Part shown: positions 1-6,693 of the stretch, in pieces | Layout: every line of letters begins with the position of its first letter | How positions within the stretch are numbered: the first letter of the stretch is position 1 | Source of the DNA: Armatimonadota bacterium | GTDB taxonomy: Bacteria > Armatimonadota > Fimbriimonadia > Fimbriimonadales > ATM1 | Direction: 5' to 3' | DNA length: 14,296 nucleotides | Assembly: GCA_003695835.1 (NCBI GenBank) | Contig: RFHN01000062.1 | Location: 1-14,296, forward strand | The notes under the pieces: model-generated | Told to the model about the DNA's origin: nothing | Seen by the model: the letters and a program-made list of their open reading frames with translations, nothing else | The model's database searches: none | Translations under genes and position numbers: made by a program

Positions 1-508
1 GCCCGGGAGGGTTGCCCGAGGTCCGCAGCGGTTGGGGCCCACTCATCGAAAGAAGGTTCCCATCGGCGTCCAACGCCAGGAACAACGCGCCGCCGGTCGC
101 CTCCAGCATGAGCGAGTTGAGCGTAACCTCGCGAACGAACCCCGGCGCTTCGAACGCATCCACTCGAACAGCGATATAGTGGCTGTTTACCAAAAACGCA
201 AACTCCGGGTCGGTGAACTGATCCAGGTCCATCAGCCGAGACTCGCGCGAGAATTCACTCGTAATTGCGACCAAGACCAGCTTCCCTTCCTGTTTCGCCC
301 GTTCGAACGCGTCGCGGCTAAGCGGTACCCACGAAATCGGCTGGCGAGAGGCGGACCGCAAATACGTGCTGTACTCGTCCGCCAGTGCGTTCGGCTGTCG
401 CTCCGGCAACCATCGAGAAGCGACGCGAACGCCCAGACCCGCGACCAGGATGAGCGTAATCAACGCTGTGACCACGATGTACGAGGGTCCTACGCGCTGC
501 GGAAGCAC
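1..508 (-). CDS. Membrane-anchored thioredoxin-fold-like protein (DUF255-like), 3' end cut by window
   Basis: An open frame of 169 codons runs from a GTG at 508 off the left edge, so the C-terminus is missing. Residues about 9-27 form one hydrophobic segment (an N-terminal anchor). From about residue 55 there is a soluble domain whose pattern (SWVPLSRDAFERAKQEGKLV, then a hydrophobic strand, then 'DPEFAFLVNSHYIAVRVDAFEAP') resembles the thioredoxin-like DUF255/YyaL N-terminal type. The place where these proteins usually carry CxxC or CHWC reads SEFSRES, so no redox cysteine pair is present; a chaperone-like or structural role is possible. The start was chosen because an in-frame TAG lies 12 codons upstream and CATAAT (521-516) sits 7 nt before the GTG, consistent with a leaderless mRNA. 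It is divergent from gatC. Family assignment is tentative; the frame and membrane anchor are clear. Confidence 0.6.
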   Translation of the reverse strand, partial: MLPQRVGPSYIVVTALITLILVAGLGVRVASRWLPERQPNALADEYSTYLRSASRQPISWVPLSRDAFERAKQEGKLVLVAITSEFSRESRLMDLDQFTDPEFAFLVNSHYIAVRVDAFEAPGFVREVTLNSLMLEATGGALFLALDADGNLLSMSGPQPLRTSGNPPG

Positions 509-515
509 GGTCGGG

Positions 516-521
516 ATTATG
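516..521 (-). promoter_or_regulatory. -10 box CATAAT of leaderless promoter
   Basis: CATAAT on the minus strand matches 5 of 6 bases of TATAAT and ends 7 nt before the GTG at 508, so the predicted transcript starts at or next to the start codon. No -35 box is recognisable. Confidence 0.5.
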
Positions 522-550
522 CCACGCGTACGAGACTCTTCCTATCGCTG

Positions 551-559
551 TGCTAAAAT
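551..559 (+). promoter_or_regulatory. Extended -10 (TGCTAAAAT) of gatC
   Basis: TGC followed by TAAAAT (554-559) is an extended -10 element. Only 6 nt separate it from the GTG of gatC, so transcription should begin at the start codon. No Shine-Dalgarno sequence lies between. A clear -35 is absent, which fits an extended -10 promoter. Confidence 0.6.
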
Positions 560-565
560 CCGCCC

Positions 566-856
566 GTGGCGATCTCCCGCGAAGAACTTCTGAAACTGGC
601 CGAATTGGCCCGGCTCAATCTTTCCGACCAGGAAATAGACGCGATCCAATCCGACCTCAACCGCGTCCTCGAGCACTTCGAACGCCTCAAGGAATTGGAG
701 CTGGCTGATGTCCCGCTCACGCCGCACTCGGTGGACGCTACCAACGTCTGGCGCGAGGACATCCCCTACGAGAACGGTCTCACTCGCGAGGAAGCGCTCG
801 AGAACGCTCCCGAAGTTCGAGCAGGCCTCTTCCTCGTCCCGTCCATCATCGAATAG
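566..856 (+). CDS. gatC: Aspartyl/glutamyl-tRNA amidotransferase subunit C
   Basis: The 96-residue protein is the usual size for GatC. It begins with the family pattern 'ISREELLKLAELARLNLSDQEI' (split here as residues 3-24) and carries the central 'LELADVPLTPHSV' segment and the 'WREDIP' motif before the C-terminal 'APEVRAGLFLVPSIIE'. GatC is the small structural subunit that wraps GatA and GatB in the complex converting Glu-tRNA(Gln) and/or Asp-tRNA(Asn) to the amidated forms in the cytoplasm. The GTG start is supported by the extended -10 element 6 nt upstream. The stop is 8 nt before gatA, and AGGAG overlapping that stop serves gatA, so the two are co-transcribed and translationally close. 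No gatB lies in the window. Confidence 0.95.
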   Translation: MAISREELLKLAELARLNLSDQEIDAIQSDLNRVLEHFERLKELELADVPLTPHSVDATNVWREDIPYENGLTREEALENAPEVRAGLFLVPSIIE

Positions 857-864
857 GAGCCGAC

Positions 865-2328
865 ATGGCCGACCTGACCCAACTCTCCGCTGCCGAAATG
901 CGCCGGCGCCTCGACGCGGGAGAGGTAACGGCTGAAGAGTTGCTCGAAGCCCATCTCGAGCGAATTCGCGAGTTGGATCCGATCCTCCAAGCCTTCGTCA
1001 CCGTAGACGAAGCAGGCGCCAGGGAAGGCGCCAAGAGAGCGCAGGAGCGCATCGAGGCCGGAGAGGCATGCCCGCTCACGGGAATCCCGGTCGCCCTCAA
1101 AGACAACCTGGCCACAAAAGGAATTCGCACGACCTGTTCCTCCAAAATCCTCGAAAACTGGGTCCCTCCCTACTCCGCGACCGTCGTCCAAAGGCTCGAA
1201 ATGCAGGACGCCGTCCTCGTGGGCAAGACCAATCTGGACGAGTTCGCGATGGGCACGAGCACCGAATTCAGCGCCTTCTTCCCAACCCGGAACCCGTGGG
1301 ACACGGAGCGCGTCCCGGGCGGAAGCAGCGGAGGAAGCGCGGCTGCTGTGGCAGCCGCCTTGGTTCCGCTCGCGCTGGGCTCGGACACGGGAGGCAGCAT
1401 CCGTCAGCCCGCCGCGCTCTGCGGAATCGTGGGCTTCAAACCGACCTACGGGCGCGTCAGCCGGTACGGATTGGTGGCGTTCAGCAGCTCCCTGGATCAG
1501 ATCGGCCCCTTTGCCCGCACCGTCGAGGATGCGACCCTGCTTTTTGAAGCCATCTTTGGGCACGATCCCAAAGACGCTACCACGGTCGAAGAGCCGTATG
1601 ACCCTGCCCGAGCGCGAGGCGTGGACATTCAAGGGTTGCGAATCGGTTGCCCTGCGGAGATGTTCTCGGATCAAGTGGACGAAGTAGTGCGGGATACGGT
1701 ACTCGCTGCCAGAGCCAAGTTGGAGGCGGCGGGCGCCATCGTGGAGGACTTCAGCGCCCCCATCATCGAACACGGCGTCTCGACGTACTATATCATCGCT
1801 CCAGCTGAAGCCAGCAGCAACTTGGCACGGTACGACGGCGTCCGATACGGTTTGCGCGTGCCCGCGGACAGCCCGAATGAAATGATGAAACAGACGCGCG
1901 CGCAGGGCTTCGGCAAAGAGGTCAAGGAACGGATCCTCATCGGAACGTACGTGCTTTCCAGCGGATACTACGACGCCTTCTATGCCACTGCCCATCGAGC
2001 GCGTACCCTCATGCGCCAGGAACTGAGGAAGGCCTTCGAGAAGTACGACCTGATCCTCTCCCCCACGAGTCCAACCGTCGCATTCCGGCTTGGAGAGAAA
2101 TCCTCCGATCCGATCGCCCTGAAACTGGCGGACTTCTGCACGATTCCCGCCAACGTCGCGAACTTCCCCGCGATCAGCCTGAACTGCGGATTCGCGGATG
2201 GCCTACCCGTTGGCCTCCAACTGATGGCGGATTCCTATCGCGACGACCTTCTCCTCGGCGCGGCCCGAACGGTGGAGTCCATCCTGGCGATCGAGCCAAA
2301 AGCCGCGCCGATTGCGGCCCATGGATGA
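865..2328 (+). CDS. gatA: Aspartyl/glutamyl-tRNA amidotransferase subunit A
   Basis: GatA is the amidase subunit that hydrolyses glutamine (or asparagine) and passes ammonia to GatB for transamidation of misacylated tRNA. The 487-residue length is typical. The amidase-signature triad is visible: Lys79 in 'PVALKDN', Ser154 in 'VPGGSSGGSAAAVAA' and Ser178 in 'GSDTGGSIRQPAALCG', the same numbering as in the Staphylococcus aureus enzyme. The C-terminal 'FCTIPANVANFPAISLNCGF' and 'GLPVGLQLMA' segments are also characteristic. The ATG at 865 is preceded by AGGAG (855-859). It follows gatC by 8 nt and its TGA overlaps the next gene by 8 nt, giving a tight operon. A long antisense frame across it is a codon-bias shadow. 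Confidence 0.97.
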   Translation: MADLTQLSAAEMRRRLDAGEVTAEELLEAHLERIRELDPILQAFVTVDEAGAREGAKRAQERIEAGEACPLTGIPVALKDNLATKGIRTTCSSKILENWVPPYSATVVQRLEMQDAVLVGKTNLDEFAMGTSTEFSAFFPTRNPWDTERVPGGSSGGSAAAVAAALVPLALGSDTGGSIRQPAALCGIVGFKPTYGRVSRYGLVAFSSSLDQIGPFARTVEDATLLFEAIFGHDPKDATTVEEPYDPARARGVDIQGLRIGCPAEMFSDQVDEVVRDTVLAARAKLEAAGAIVEDFSAPIIEHGVSTYYIIAPAEASSNLARYDGVRYGLRVPADSPNEMMKQTRAQGFGKEVKERILIGTYVLSSGYYDAFYATAHRARTLMRQELRKAFEKYDLILSPTSPTVAFRLGEKSSDPIALKLADFCTIPANVANFPAISLNCGFADGLPVGLQLMADSYRDDLLLGAARTVESILAIEPKAAPIAAHG

Positions 2329-3139
2329 GGTCAGGCGACACGATATCAAAGCGTTCCTTCGAGCCTTGGTCGAGCCCGTTCCTCTCGTCTCGGCCGCCGC
2401 GGCCGGATACCTCGCGTTCTTAGGGCTGTCGAGGCTGGAACCCCTCTCGGTGTTCTGGTGGATGAGCGCGCTCATCGGCATCGGCGCCATCGGTGGATTC
2501 GGATTCTCCACCTATCAAGGCTGGAGAAAGCGCCGATTCCTGAACTCGGAATACGACCGTCTCTGGGAGATGATTCAAGATCGCCACCGGCGGTTTCATC
2601 GAGCCATTCGCCGCGCCCCGCGCGGGATCGCGGATGGGTTTCTGGAGATTGCTCGTACGGTAGACCACACGAAGAAGCGCCTCTATGGTTCGATTCGCAA
2701 GGCCGACCTGGTCAAGAAAGAGATTCTTGACAGCGAGGGCGTGCCAAGACTCTCGTCCCTTCCCATTCCGCCAGCCACGACGGCCGACAAGGAAACGAAC
2801 GACCTTTACCAGGTCGCTGCGAAGAACTTCGAAGAGTATCAAACGGTCTTTGAAGCCATCACCGCCAAGGTCTCCCGCACCGAGGCTCAGTGCGCCGTCT
2901 TCATTTCCGCGCTGGATTCACTGCGCGTTCAGCTGCTGGGGCACCGACTCGAACGCAAGGACACGGCGATCCCTAAAGAAGAGATGGACGAAGCCGTACA
3001 CGACATCCGAACCCAGCTCGAAAGCATCAACGACGCCCTTGACGAACTGGAACTTCGCCCCGGATTCCTGACCGACCAGCGCGAGGCGCTCGAGGAATTG
3101 GAACAGAGGGGCGGTACAGACCAGCAGGTAGACTCTTAG
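2321..3139 (+). CDS. Hypothetical protein with two TM helices and long helical C-terminal domain
   Basis: Not recognised as a named family. The 272-residue product has two hydrophobic stretches near residues 19-36 and 43-63 (a membrane hairpin), then a basic junction (GWRKRRF) and about 200 charged, Ala/Leu/Glu-rich residues expected to be mostly helical. A Pro-rich break lies near residues 147-155, and the acidic tail has coiled-coil spacing. Likely topology is a membrane hairpin with a large cytoplasmic helical domain. The ATG at 2321 overlaps the gatA stop by 8 nt; a TTG 9 nt upstream is also possible but ATG is preferred. No good Shine-Dalgarno is seen, so translation may be coupled to gatA. 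Its stop is 4 nt before a tRNA gene, and a -10-like TAGACT lies inside its last codons. Confidence 0.75.
   Translation: MDEVRRHDIKAFLRALVEPVPLVSAAAAGYLAFLGLSRLEPLSVFWWMSALIGIGAIGGFGFSTYQGWRKRRFLNSEYDRLWEMIQDRHRRFHRAIRRAPRGIADGFLEIARTVDHTKKRLYGSIRKADLVKKEILDSEGVPRLSSLPIPPATTADKETNDLYQVAAKNFEEYQTVFEAITAKVSRTEAQCAVFISALDSLRVQLLGHRLERKDTAIPKEEMDEAVHDIRTQLESINDALDELELRPGFLTDQREALEELEQRGGTDQQVDS
3129..3134 (+). promoter_or_regulatory. -10-like TAGACT before tRNA-Arg
   Basis: TAGACT lies within the last codons of the upstream gene and ends 9 nt before the first base of the tRNA. The same hexamer stands before hisB and rpsF. A start near 3141 would give the tRNA only a few bases of 5' leader. No correctly spaced -35 is obvious; TTGGAA at 3098-3103 is about 25 nt away, which is too far. 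Confidence 0.35.
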
Positions 3140-3143
3140 CGCT

Positions 3144-3219
<76 letters not shown>

Positions 3220-3228
3220 CCGCAACCG

Positions 3229-3789
3229 ATGGCGTATATCAAGCTCATCTCAGAAGAAGATGCCGAGGGAAGACTTGCGAGGCTCTACGACCAGGCTCGG
3301 AAACGGGCCGGCAAGGTTTTCCAGATTGTGAAGTGCATGAGCCTCGCCCCTCACCAACTCGAGGCGTCCATGGGGCTATATCGAGCCGTCATGTTCGGCG
3401 AATCGCCGCTGACGCGCGCACAACGCGAGATGATCGCTGTCGTCGTTTCCAAAGTCAACGGTTGCCATTACTGAACAGAAGCCCACGCGGAGGATCTCCG
3501 GTCGGAGGGTATCGAAAACGAACTCGTGGAGCAGATCAAAGAGGATTGGCGTCGAGCTCCTCTCCAGCCGGAGGAAAAAGCCATGCTCTCTTTTGCGGCA
3601 AAGCTTGCGCTCACCCCCGCGCAGATTCGTCAAGCCGATGTGGACGAGCTGAAGAATGCGGGCTGGAGCGATCGAGCCATCTCGGATATCGTCCAGGTCG
3701 TCGCGTACTTTTCCTACATCAACCGCGTGGCGGACGGTCTGGGCGTGGATCTCGAACCGGAGATGCCGCCCCACCCGAATCACCGCTAA
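3229..3789 (+). CDS. AhpD-like peroxidase-related selenoprotein with CxxU active site (TGA at 3472 read as selenocysteine)
   Basis: Reading through one in-frame TGA (3472-3474) gives a single 186-residue protein that matches the carboxymuconolactone decarboxylase/AhpD-like 'peroxidase-related enzyme' family in length and layout. The N-terminal 'MAYIKLISEEDAEGRLARLY', central 'MFGESPLTRAQREMIAVVVS' and C-terminal 'AISDIVQVVAYFSYINRVAD' are all typical. The family's CxxCxxxH motif reads C79-H80-Y81-U82-T83-E84-A85-H86. Against M. tuberculosis AhpD the spacing fits exactly: Glu67 and His86 stand at -15 and +4 from the Sec, like Glu118 and His137 around Cys133. The TGA thus replaces the catalytic Cys. 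The 104 codons after it are open and conserved, and a GGTC-loop hairpin follows at selenocysteine-insertion distance. TGA is a normal stop for several neighbouring genes. Expected role: cytoplasmic hydroperoxide or thiol-disulfide chemistry. There is no Shine-Dalgarno; the ATG lies 9 nt after the tRNA CCA. A point mutation or sequencing error is the main alternative. Confidence 0.85.
3493..3513 (+). promoter_or_regulatory. Candidate bacterial SECIS hairpin
   Basis: Downstream of the in-frame TGA, CTCC (3496-3499) pairs with GGAG (3504-3507) around the loop GGTC (3500-3503). GAT (3493-3495) can extend the stem with ATC (3511-3513) across a GGT bulge. The loop begins 25 nt after the TGA. Known bacterial elements place a G-containing apical loop roughly 16-37 nt after the UGA, and the E. 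coli fdhF element has the same GGUC loop. A competing hairpin, CGGAG/CTCCG (3488-3500), has a GAT loop. Only folded by eye. Confidence 0.6.
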
Positions 3790-4101
3790 TCAGCCCATCT
3801 GCTGCTGATTGACTCGCTGCTCCAACCCGTCCAACCTCTGTTGGAGAATCTCCACGTTCCGGTCCAGGCTCATCGAGTGGTCCAAGGCGAGGGTTCGCAA
3901 TTCCTCCACCTGCTTGCGCAACTCCGCGACCTCTTTCTGGAGCATGGCGATCACCTGGGCCTCCTCCTTGGAACGACGGCGCGCCTTGTGGGTCACTCGA
4001 TTGCGGATAGCCTCGCCGATCGAGATGAGCAAAACCATCCCGCCGATACCCAGAAAGATCTGGACGACGAAGTTCTCCAGAATGCTATTCATCACTTCCA
4101 T
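3790..4101 (-). CDS. Small membrane protein with coiled-coil tail (PspB-like architecture)
   Basis: The protein has about 103 residues from the ATG at 4101 (MEVMNSILENF), or 100 from the ATG at 4092. One hydrophobic segment, 'FVVQIFLGIGGMVLLISIGE', is followed by a basic stretch (KARRRSKEE) and a heptad-patterned coiled coil to the end. One TM helix plus a short cytoplasmic coiled coil recalls phage-shock protein B, but sequence similarity is too weak to name it. It is the last gene of the his cluster and overlaps the end of hisA by 17 nt (or 8 nt), so it is probably translationally coupled; neither start has a well-spaced Shine-Dalgarno. Its TGA abuts the TAA of the convergent selenoprotein gene with no bases between. 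A start at 4158 would overlap hisA by 74 nt and is less likely. Confidence 0.7.
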   Translation of the reverse strand: MEVMNSILENFVVQIFLGIGGMVLLISIGEAIRNRVTHKARRRSKEEAQVIAMLQKEVAELRKQVEELRTLALDHSMSLDRNVEILQQRLDGLEQRVNQQQMG

Positions 4102-4825
4102 GACCCGCCAATCGCCGGTACGCGCCGGCGAGAGAGTCGCCGCTTTCATAGAGCGCACGCCCCACGATCACGCCTTCTAACCCTACCTTGGAGAGTGGCA
4201 CAAGGTTGCGTAGATCCTCGGGGCCGGACGTGCCGCCACTGGCAAAGACCGGCACGCTGACGGATTGGCACAACGACTCCAGCGCCTCCAGATTCGGGCC
4301 GGAGAGCATCCCGTCTCGAGAAATGTCCGTGAAGATGATCCGTGGGCAACCGAACTCCTCCAAGCGCTTACAGAAATCGACCGCCTCAAGCTCCGTCGTA
4401 TCCTGCCACCCGTGGACGGCCACCTTCCCCTCCCTTGCGTCCACACCGGCAACGCAGCGATCCCCCAGCGTGGCGAAGAAATGCCGTACCGTCGTCTCGG
4501 CTCGAGTCAAAACCGAGCCCAAAACGACCCGTTGAACCCCAAGAGCGAGCACCATCTTCGCGAGATGGACCGACCGAATCCCGCCGCCGAACTGCACCGG
4601 AATCTGCACCGCCCTCACGATGCGAAGCAGCACCTCGACGTTCTGCGGCGCACCCATTCGCGCGCCGTCCAAATCAACGACATGCAGCATCGGCGCGCCG
4701 GCCCCTTCCAGTTCCTTCGCGACGGCAACCGGATCCTCACTGTAAACCGTCTTCTTCCGGAAATCACCTTGAACCAACCGAACGACCGCGCCGTCCGCCA
4801 AGTCGATCGCGGGAAGGATCAGCAT
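4085..4825 (-). CDS. hisA: Phosphoribosylformimino-5-aminoimidazole carboxamide ribotide isomerase
   Basis: HisA carries out the Amadori rearrangement of ProFAR to PRFAR in histidine synthesis, in the cytoplasm. The 246-residue (beta/alpha)8 protein shows Asp8 in 'LPAIDLADG', the two phosphate-binding motifs ('FGGGIRS' near 79-85 and 'FASGGTS' near 194-200), the general acid Asp129 in 'AGVDAREGKVAVHGW', and 'FTDISRDGMLSGPN' (165-178). 'DGMLSGPN' and the carboxamide-type 'VVDLDGA' favour HisA over HisF. The ATG overlaps the end of hisH by 7 nt, indicating translational coupling within hisB-hisH-hisA. The substrate made by HisA is used by HisH-HisF; hisF is not in the window. Confidence 0.95.
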   Translation of the reverse strand: MLILPAIDLADGAVVRLVQGDFRKKTVYSEDPVAVAKELEGAGAPMLHVVDLDGARMGAPQNVEVLLRIVRAVQIPVQFGGGIRSVHLAKMVLALGVQRVVLGSVLTRAETTVRHFFATLGDRCVAGVDAREGKVAVHGWQDTTELEAVDFCKRLEEFGCPRIIFTDISRDGMLSGPNLEALESLCQSVSVPVFASGGTSGPEDLRNLVPLSKVGLEGVIVGRALYESGDSLAGAYRRLAGHGSDE

Positions 4826-5439
4826 CGCAGGAAGTTCTCCAAAATCGTAAGGCCGACGGCGCCGCTCTTTTCAGGGTGAAACTGTGCGCCGAACAGGTTC
4901 TCGCGCTCCACCGCCGCGCAAAACCGGACGCCGTGCTCCGCCCATGCGACACACGCCTCGGCGTCCAAGACGCCGTACGAGTGGACGAAATAGACCTGCG
5001 CGCCCTCCTCCACGCCAGCCATCAGGCGCCCGCAAGGGTCACGCAGCGGCGTCCAACCGATGTGAGGGTAGCGAATCTCACACCTCTTGTCGCGCTCGGA
5101 CTCTGCTCCAAGCGCCTCCCGCAAAGAGACTACTTCCCCCGGAAGTAGACCGAGGCCTTCGTGAATGCCGTGCTCGTAGCTCCGCTCGAAGAGCAACTGC
5201 ATGCCCAAACAGATTCCAAGAGTCGGCTTGCCTGCCGCCACGCGCTCCCGAATCGCCTCCTCGAACGGAGTCAGCCGACTCCGCGCCGGTGCGAACGCGC
5301 CTACACCGGGAAGAATCAATCTCTCAGCCTTTCGCACGGCCTCCGGATTCGCAACCAGCTCGGTTGCCTCTCCCAGCGCGCGCAGGGCGTTGAGGACGCT
5401 GGTCAGGTTGCCGACACCGTAATCGAGGACGACGGTCAA
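4819..5439 (-). CDS. hisH: Imidazole glycerol phosphate synthase, glutaminase subunit
   Basis: HisH is the class I glutamine amidotransferase that releases ammonia for HisF in forming imidazole glycerol phosphate and AICAR. The 206-residue protein has the opening 'VVLDYGVGNLTSV', oxyanion strand 'LPGVGAFA' (43-50), nucleophile Cys77 in 'LGICLGMQLLF', 'PHIGWT' (125-130), and the His188/Glu190 pair in 'AQFHPEKSG'. The start is TTG at 5439: this frame begins exactly where the family does, no ATG is near, and the TTG overlaps the hisB stop as TTGA (a 4-nt overlap). AAAGGG lies about 9 nt upstream. It is co-transcribed with hisB and hisA. Confidence 0.95.
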   Translation of the reverse strand: MTVVLDYGVGNLTSVLNALRALGEATELVANPEAVRKAERLILPGVGAFAPARSRLTPFEEAIRERVAAGKPTLGICLGMQLLFERSYEHGIHEGLGLLPGEVVSLREALGAESERDKRCEIRYPHIGWTPLRDPCGRLMAGVEEGAQVYFVHSYGVLDAEACVAWAEHGVRFCAAVERENLFGAQFHPEKSGAVGLTILENFLRC

Positions 5440-6041
5440 TCAATCAGCCCTTTCGTACTGGGAACACCGGGGGCGTCGGAGCGAGCCACCGCCTTTCGCA
5501 AGGCGCGTCCGAACGCCTTGAAGGTTGCCTCGCAGAGGTGATGATTGTTCCTGCCGGCGAGCGCGTGAACGTGAACGGTGGCGCCGGCATGGTTGCAAAA
5601 CGCGCGGAAGAACTCCTCGACACAGTCGGTCGTCAGGTCGCCGATCTTCTCGTGGCTGAACTGCAGGTTGAAATGGAGGAACGCCCGCCCGGAAACATCC
5701 ACGGCTACCAGAACCAGCGCATCATCCATCGGAACGATCTCCGAGCCGTATCGGCTGATGTTCTCGAACGCGCCCAGGGCCGAACGCACGGCTTTGCCGA
5801 AGCAGATGCCCACGTCCTCGACTGTGTGGTGGTCGTCCACGTGCAGGTCTCCCTCGGCGCTGATTCCGCAATCGAAGCCGCCGTGAAAAACCATCAGCTC
5901 GAGCATGTGGTCGAAGAACCCGATGCCGGTTTCGATGGACGGCTTACATTCGCCGTCCAGGTCCAAGACGACGCGAACGCGAGTCTCGGAAGTCTCTCGC
6001 TCCTCTTCGGCGTATCGAACGCCCGACGCTCTCTTCTTCAT
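5436..6041 (-). CDS. hisB: Imidazoleglycerol-phosphate dehydratase (monofunctional)
   Basis: HisB dehydrates imidazole glycerol phosphate to imidazole acetol phosphate. The 201-residue length is that of the monofunctional enzyme, without the histidinol phosphatase domain found in E. coli. Metal-binding motifs are intact: 'FDHML' (43-47), 'HVDDHHTVEDVG' (67-78), 'FFRAFCNHAGATVHV' and 'GRNNHHLCEATFKAFGRAL' (163-181). The C-terminus 'PGVPSTKGLID' is typical. It is first in the cluster, behind its own TAGACT box and downstream of a terminator that closes the preceding unit. No Shine-Dalgarno is seen before the ATG, which suggests a leaderless or very short-leader transcript. Confidence 0.96.
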   Translation of the reverse strand: MKKRASGVRYAEEERETSETRVRVVLDLDGECKPSIETGIGFFDHMLELMVFHGGFDCGISAEGDLHVDDHHTVEDVGICFGKAVRSALGAFENISRYGSEIVPMDDALVLVAVDVSGRAFLHFNLQFSHEKIGDLTTDCVEEFFRAFCNHAGATVHVHALAGRNNHHLCEATFKAFGRALRKAVARSDAPGVPSTKGLID

Positions 6042-6051
6042 CGTGGACGTT

Positions 6052-6057
6052 AGTCTA
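6052..6057 (-). promoter_or_regulatory. -10-like TAGACT of the his cluster
   Basis: TAGACT on the minus strand ends 10 nt before the hisB ATG, giving a predicted leader of about 3-4 nt. It lies directly behind the terminator at 6066-6092. No -35 is recognisable. Confidence 0.45.
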
Positions 6058-6062
6058 CCAAC

Positions 6063-6092
6063 GAGAAAGGCCGCCGCGTTGCCGCGACGGCC
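6063..6092 (-). terminator. Rho-independent terminator with GCAA tetraloop
   Basis: On the minus strand, GGCCGTCGCG (6092-6083) pairs over 10 positions, with one T-G wobble, to CGCGGCGGCC (6078-6069) around a GCAA loop, followed by TTTCTC. It lies 27 nt beyond the stop of the outer-membrane-like gene and before the hisB promoter. The T tract is short. On the plus strand no T run follows, so it acts on the minus strand only. Confidence 0.75.
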
Positions 6093-6118
6093 GTTGGGTG
6101 GATCTACGTCATGAGGGT

Positions 6119-6628
6119 CTAAAAACGTACGCCGACGAACCCAGCGCCACCAATCACGTTGAAGCCCTGAGTCACCTCATCGCTCCAGTAGAAGTTGGCT
6201 TCAAAGAACAAGCGATCGCTGGCCTCGAATCCAAATCCACCACGGGCGCCAAACACGACGTCCGCCGGTCGGAAGTCCGTGAACACCGGCCCGATCCCGA
6301 CGTGGAAGTACGTTCGGTTCGGCCAGCTCCCTTGATACCAGCGCTGGCTGAACATCAGGGGGAAGACGTTTGAGTCCGACCCGCCGTTCCGCGAGAACCA
6401 GTCCAGGGAAATCACGGTGTCGGCGTTGGTGAGGAAGCCCTTCATCAGCTCCACATCAGCGCCGGCAGCGAACCAAACGTTGTCGAGATCTTGCAGATCG
6501 TTTTCGGTCGGAGCGAACGCGCCCGCGCGGAGCGAGAACTGCAGGGGCACATCCGTCCAGTCCGCCTGAGCAAAGCAGGCGGTGGGAACAGCCACAAAGG
6601 CGGCAATCAGCACTGCAATACGGTTCAT
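6119..6628 (-). CDS. Exported outer-membrane beta-barrel-like protein
   Basis: The 169-residue product starts with a classical signal peptide: basic 'MNR', a hydrophobic core, and a likely signal peptidase I site after Ala20 in 'ACFA|QADW'. The mature part is rich in Gly and aromatics, alternates polar and hydrophobic residues as in amphipathic strands ('FHVGIGPVFTDF', 'FGARGGFGFEA', 'LFFEANFYW'), and ends in Phe ('GAGFVGVRF'), as outer-membrane barrels do for Bam recognition. The size fits an eight-stranded barrel. No named family is recognised. It stands alone with its own TTGACT/CAGAAT promoter, a perfect Shine-Dalgarno and a terminator, suggesting strong expression and unlike the leaderless neighbours. 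Confidence 0.75.
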   Translation of the reverse strand: MNRIAVLIAAFVAVPTACFAQADWTDVPLQFSLRAGAFAPTENDLQDLDNVWFAAGADVELMKGFLTNADTVISLDWFSRNGGSDSNVFPLMFSQRWYQGSWPNRTYFHVGIGPVFTDFRPADVVFGARGGFGFEASDRLFFEANFYWSDEVTQGFNVIGGAGFVGVRF

Positions 6629-6639
6629 CCTTTTGTATT

Positions 6640-6647
6640 CCTCCTTA
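6640..6647 (-). promoter_or_regulatory. Perfect Shine-Dalgarno TAAGGAGG
   Basis: TAAGGAGG on the minus strand lies 11 nt before the ATG at 6628. It is the strongest ribosome-binding site in the window and decides the start of the outer-membrane-like gene. Confidence 0.85.
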
Positions 6648-6693
6648 GGTCTCTCCTGATCGGCTCCGTCCGATTCCTCGGAAAGCCGTCGCT

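Noticed and set aside
32..556. Plus-strand frame of 174 codons at the left edge
   Set aside because: It is Arg-rich with no family pattern and lies opposite the minus-strand membrane-anchored protein, which has a coherent TM segment and promoter.
766..1995. Long minus-strand frame (409 codons)
   Set aside because: It lies opposite gatA, which has intact catalytic motifs; high-GC codon bias produces the antisense frame.
3229..3474. An 81-residue complete protein ending at the TGA
   Set aside because: It would stop in the middle of the active-site motif, while the same frame continues with the rest of the family domain.
3526..3789. A separate 87-residue gene after the TGA
   Set aside because: It is the C-terminal half of the same protein in the same frame, without its own ribosome site; the GTG/ATG-like start is internal.
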